The notes under the pieces: model-generated | Seen by the model: only the letters and a program-made list of their open reading frames with translations | What the model was told of the DNA's origin: nothing | Database searches by the model: none | Origin: Desulfobulbaceae bacterium UBA5173 | Lineage (GTDB): Bacteria > Desulfobacterota > Desulfobulbia > Desulfobulbales > Desulfobulbaceae | Assembly: GCA_002413355.1 (NCBI GenBank) | Contig: DHWV01000043.1 | Location: forward strand, 1-16,083 | Direction of reading: 5' to 3' | Length of the DNA stretch: 16,083 nucleotides | Made by a program: the position numbers and the translations under genes | Shown here: positions 14,291 through 16,083 of the stretch, piece after piece | Layout: each line of letters opens with the position of its first letter | How positions within the stretch are numbered: position 1 is the first letter of the stretch

Positions 14291-14653
14291 GTGGTGCATC
14301 GGCAGAGAAGGAGCTTCAGCAGACGGGAGAAAAGAGCGTTCGCCCGGATTTTGCTGGCTGCGATTATCGCGGCATTGTTCCTGCTTGCCCTTGCGCCGGG
14401 ATGCAGCCTGCGCTCGTATGGGCAGGTGAAACGGAAGACTGAAGCTGTCGTGGCGGAGAACGAGCGGCTGTTGCAGGAGACTATCCAGTTACGGGAGGAA
14501 ATCCGCCTGCTCCAGCATGATGTGAAGCATTTGGAGCGAATTGCCCGCGAAAAATACGGGATGCTGAGGAAGAACGAGGAAGTGTATTACCTGCACCAAT
14601 CTACGTCTGCTGAACCACCGCCGGAAGAGAGCAACGGGGAAAACCTGCCATGA
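14291..14653 (+). CDS. FtsB/DivIC-like septum formation protein
   Basis: A ~120-residue bitopic membrane protein: a basic N-terminus (HRQRRSFSRREKRAFAR), one transmembrane helix (ILLAAIIAALFLLALAPG), then a coiled coil (VKRKTEAVVAENERLLQETI to LLQHDVKHLERIAREKYG) ending in the family signature ERIAREKYGMLRKNEEVYYL. FtsB/DivIC proteins join FtsL and FtsQ/DivIB at the division site and activate septal peptidoglycan synthesis. The start is uncertain: the frame is open from an ATG at 14180, but that would give an implausible extension antisense to the DUF523 start; GTG 14291, with AGG and AGGGG just upstream, gives the usual size. The stop overlaps the next gene's start (ATGA), so the two are translationally coupled. 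Confidence 0.8.
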   Translation: MVHRQRRSFSRREKRAFARILLAAIIAALFLLALAPGCSLRSYGQVKRKTEAVVAENERLLQETIQLREEIRLLQHDVKHLERIAREKYGMLRKNEEVYYLHQSTSAEPPPEESNGENLP

Positions 14654-15453
14654 GTAGTCCTCCTGATCCGGCCTCGCTGCTTGCACTGCTGCGCCAAACC
14701 CGCAGCCTGCTGGCCAGCCATCTTGCCTTGGGCGTGCACAACTATCCTGCCACGCCTGCTTTGCGCCAGTTTGCGGCAGCACGGCCAGCAACACCTGCCG
14801 CTCTGCTGCCTCGCTCGCAGCCCGTGGCGGCAGAACCTTCAGTTCCCACAGAAAGACCACGAGAAACCGCAGACAAACCGCACGCTCCAGCCCTTAGCTT
14901 ACCTGTGCTCGCGCAACAGCTTGCCGAATGCCGCCGCTGTCCTGCACACTCAATGCCGCCGGTGTCGGGCACGGGCAGCGCATCGCCCAAGCTGATGGTG
15001 GTTAGCAGTCGGTCGTTCCAGGAAAAGTTGGAGCGAGGCCTGCTGTTGGGCAGCGGCGAGGCTGAGGATGAGCTGTTCTGGAAGATGATGGCGGCCATCG
15101 GCCTGAACCGGGAGACCGTCTATGTCACCAACTTGGCAAAATGCGTGCAGCAGGATATTCCTGCCGCAGAACGTAGCTGCCTTTTCTGGCTGGAGCAGGA
15201 GCTGCGGCAACTCCAGCCACGCCTGATCTGCGCGATGGGCGAGGCCGCCGCCCAGCTTTTGATCGGTAAAACAGCCCCTCTGATCCGGCTGCGGGGCACG
15301 CTCCATCCCTGCCGACTGCCTGCTGCCCCTCAGGCGCAGGTGCTGGCCACCTATCATCCCCACTTTTTACTCCAGCAGCCTGCGCTGAAACAAGCCGCTT
15401 GGGCGGACTTGCAGAAAGCGCAGCAGCGGCTTGCTGACCTACATGCAGACTGA
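14650..15453 (+). CDS. Uracil-DNA glycosylase-fold (family 4-like) Fe-S protein with altered motif A
   Basis: A 267-residue protein. Residues 1-85 are a variable Ala/Pro-rich leader; from about 86 the UDG superfamily domain begins. Four cysteines placed like the 4Fe-4S ligands of family 4 UDGs are present: C94 and C97 (AECRRCPAH), C165 (VTNLAKC) and C177 (RSCLFWLEQEL). The ICAMGEAAAQLLIG segment and motif B (ATYHPHFLLQQPALKQ, with HPH at 236-238) are clear. Motif A, normally GEAPGxxED and carrying the catalytic Glu, is replaced by VVSSRSFQEKLERG (117-130). Family 4 enzymes remove uracil from DNA; this one may have altered activity, no activity, or a DNA-binding role. Its start overlaps the ftsB-like stop by 4 bp, and livM follows after 38 bp. 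Confidence 0.8.
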   Translation: MSSPPDPASLLALLRQTRSLLASHLALGVHNYPATPALRQFAAARPATPAALLPRSQPVAAEPSVPTERPRETADKPHAPALSLPVLAQQLAECRRCPAHSMPPVSGTGSASPKLMVVSSRSFQEKLERGLLLGSGEAEDELFWKMMAAIGLNRETVYVTNLAKCVQQDIPAAERSCLFWLEQELRQLQPRLICAMGEAAAQLLIGKTAPLIRLRGTLHPCRLPAAPQAQVLATYHPHFLLQQPALKQAAWADLQKAQQRLADLHAD

Positions 15454-15491
15454 CCGCTTGAGCATTCTGCCAAAAAGCCCCGGTCTTTGAC

Positions 15492-16083
15492 ATGATGATT
15501 TCGTGCGCACATGTGAAAAAAGCAGCCTTCACGGCCCTCTGGTTCGCCTTCCTCACCTTTCCCCTTCTGGTGATTAAGGTCAATCCTTCGGAACACACGA
15601 TCATCTGGCGGTGGCAGAATCTTCTTTACGCCGCTGCGGCTGGATTTCTTGGCTCGCTGGCGGGCTATGTTTTTGCCGCTGTTAAGACGAAGCGGCAGGC
15701 AATTCCGCAAAAACGTCGGCAGCTTCTCGACCATCCAACTTGCCGACGAATCGGGTTGGCTACTTTGCTTCTGTTTCTTGCCGTCTTCCCGCGCATTGTT
15801 TCCACCTACCAAGTCAACATCATGATCACCGCCCTGCTGTACGTGATGCTGGGCCTCGGCCTGAATATCGTGGTCGGCATGGCTGGATTGCTCGACCTCG
15901 GCTATGTGGCCTTTTATGCGGTCGGGGCGTATTCGTACGCCCTGCTCAATCTCCATTATGGCATCGGCTTCTGGACAGCCCTGCCAATAGGCGGCCTGCT
16001 AGCGGCAGCCTTTGGCATTCTCCTCGGCTTTCCCGTGCTGCGGCTTCGCGGCGACTATCTGGCCATCGTCACGCTCGGCTTCG
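15492..16083 (+). CDS. livM: Branched-chain amino acid ABC transporter permease LivM, 5' part
   Basis: The frame is open from ATG 15492 to the window edge (197 codons seen). Two N-terminal hydrophobic segments are followed by NIMITALLYVMLGLGLNIVV, then GMAGLLDLGYVAFYAVGAYS and LRLRGDYLAIVTLGF, which are characteristic of LivM-type permeases. With LivH, the ATPases LivG/LivF and a periplasmic binding protein, it imports leucine, isoleucine and valine or related amides. The N-terminal extension before the core (about 110 residues) is on the long side, as in some LivM subfamilies. The ribosome site is weak; a second ATG follows directly and a GTG at 15513 is an alternative. It probably belongs to a liv operon continuing beyond the window. 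Confidence 0.88.
   Translation, partial: MMISCAHVKKAAFTALWFAFLTFPLLVIKVNPSEHTIIWRWQNLLYAAAAGFLGSLAGYVFAAVKTKRQAIPQKRRQLLDHPTCRRIGLATLLLFLAVFPRIVSTYQVNIMITALLYVMLGLGLNIVVGMAGLLDLGYVAFYAVGAYSYALLNLHYGIGFWTALPIGGLLAAAFGILLGFPVLRLRGDYLAIVTLGF

Noticed and set aside
1..16083. Search for a CRISPR array, tRNA or rRNA genes, and a diversity-generating retroelement accompanying the lectin
   Set aside because: I saw no regularly spaced repeats, no tRNA cloverleaf-like segment, no rRNA sequence and no reverse transcriptase in the window.

Overview
The window (16,083 bp) carries mostly GC-moderate bacterial chromosome with two AT-richer accessory patches. The gene set (meso-DAP peptidoglycan recycling ligase Mpl, TatC, a radical SAM/DUF2344 fusion, a DUF523 protein, a LivM permease, IS630- and IS5-type relics, ankyrin and C-type lectin domains) suggests a Gram-negative bacterium. 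My best guess is a member of the Desulfobacterota (Desulfobulbales-like, possibly the cable-bacteria group). That placement is inference from gene style; the window holds no rRNA or other definitive marker. I see no rRNA, tRNA or CRISPR array.

Layout. 1-189: the C-terminal end of an IS630-type transposase. 349-2871: a large radical SAM fusion protein. 3012-3502: a small secreted protein behind a near-consensus promoter with an operator-like palindrome; its signal peptide is put out of frame by a (CTGTT)3 repeat. 3593-3696: intergenic hairpins ending in a terminator-like structure directly in front of an MFS exporter (3709-4935). 4956-6146 (minus): an unrecognised 396-residue protein. 6147-6476: non-coding, with two hairpins. 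6477-7019 (minus): a secreted C-type lectin. 7047-7158: a MITE-like inverted-repeat element. 7187-7523: decayed IS5-type transposase and ankyrin remnants. 7539-8612 (minus): an AT-rich gene for a membrane-anchored helical-repeat protein. 8640-10261 (minus): mpl preceded by a 57-residue conserved-looking small ORF. 10389-11507 (minus): an exported protein with its own promoter and terminator. 11596-12867 (minus): serS. 13058-13783 (plus): tatC, convergent with and overlapping a DUF523 gene (13770-14189, minus). 14291-16083 (plus): an ftsB/divIC-like gene, a uracil-DNA-glycosylase-fold gene and the start of livM, tightly packed and probably co-transcribed.

How it works together. The conserved genes serve separate housekeeping tasks: cell-wall recycling (mpl), translation (serS), protein export (tatC), division (ftsB-like), DNA repair (UDG-like) and amino-acid uptake (livM). 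The accessory stretch from about 6150 to 8640 is a patchwork of mobile-element debris, a lectin and an AT-rich membrane protein, and looks like a site of repeated gene gain and loss. The most interesting items are the pentanucleotide repeat that could switch a secreted protein on and off, the AT-rich membrane/helical-repeat gene appended to the mpl transcription unit, and a UDG-fold protein that keeps its Fe-S cysteines but has lost the usual catalytic motif A.
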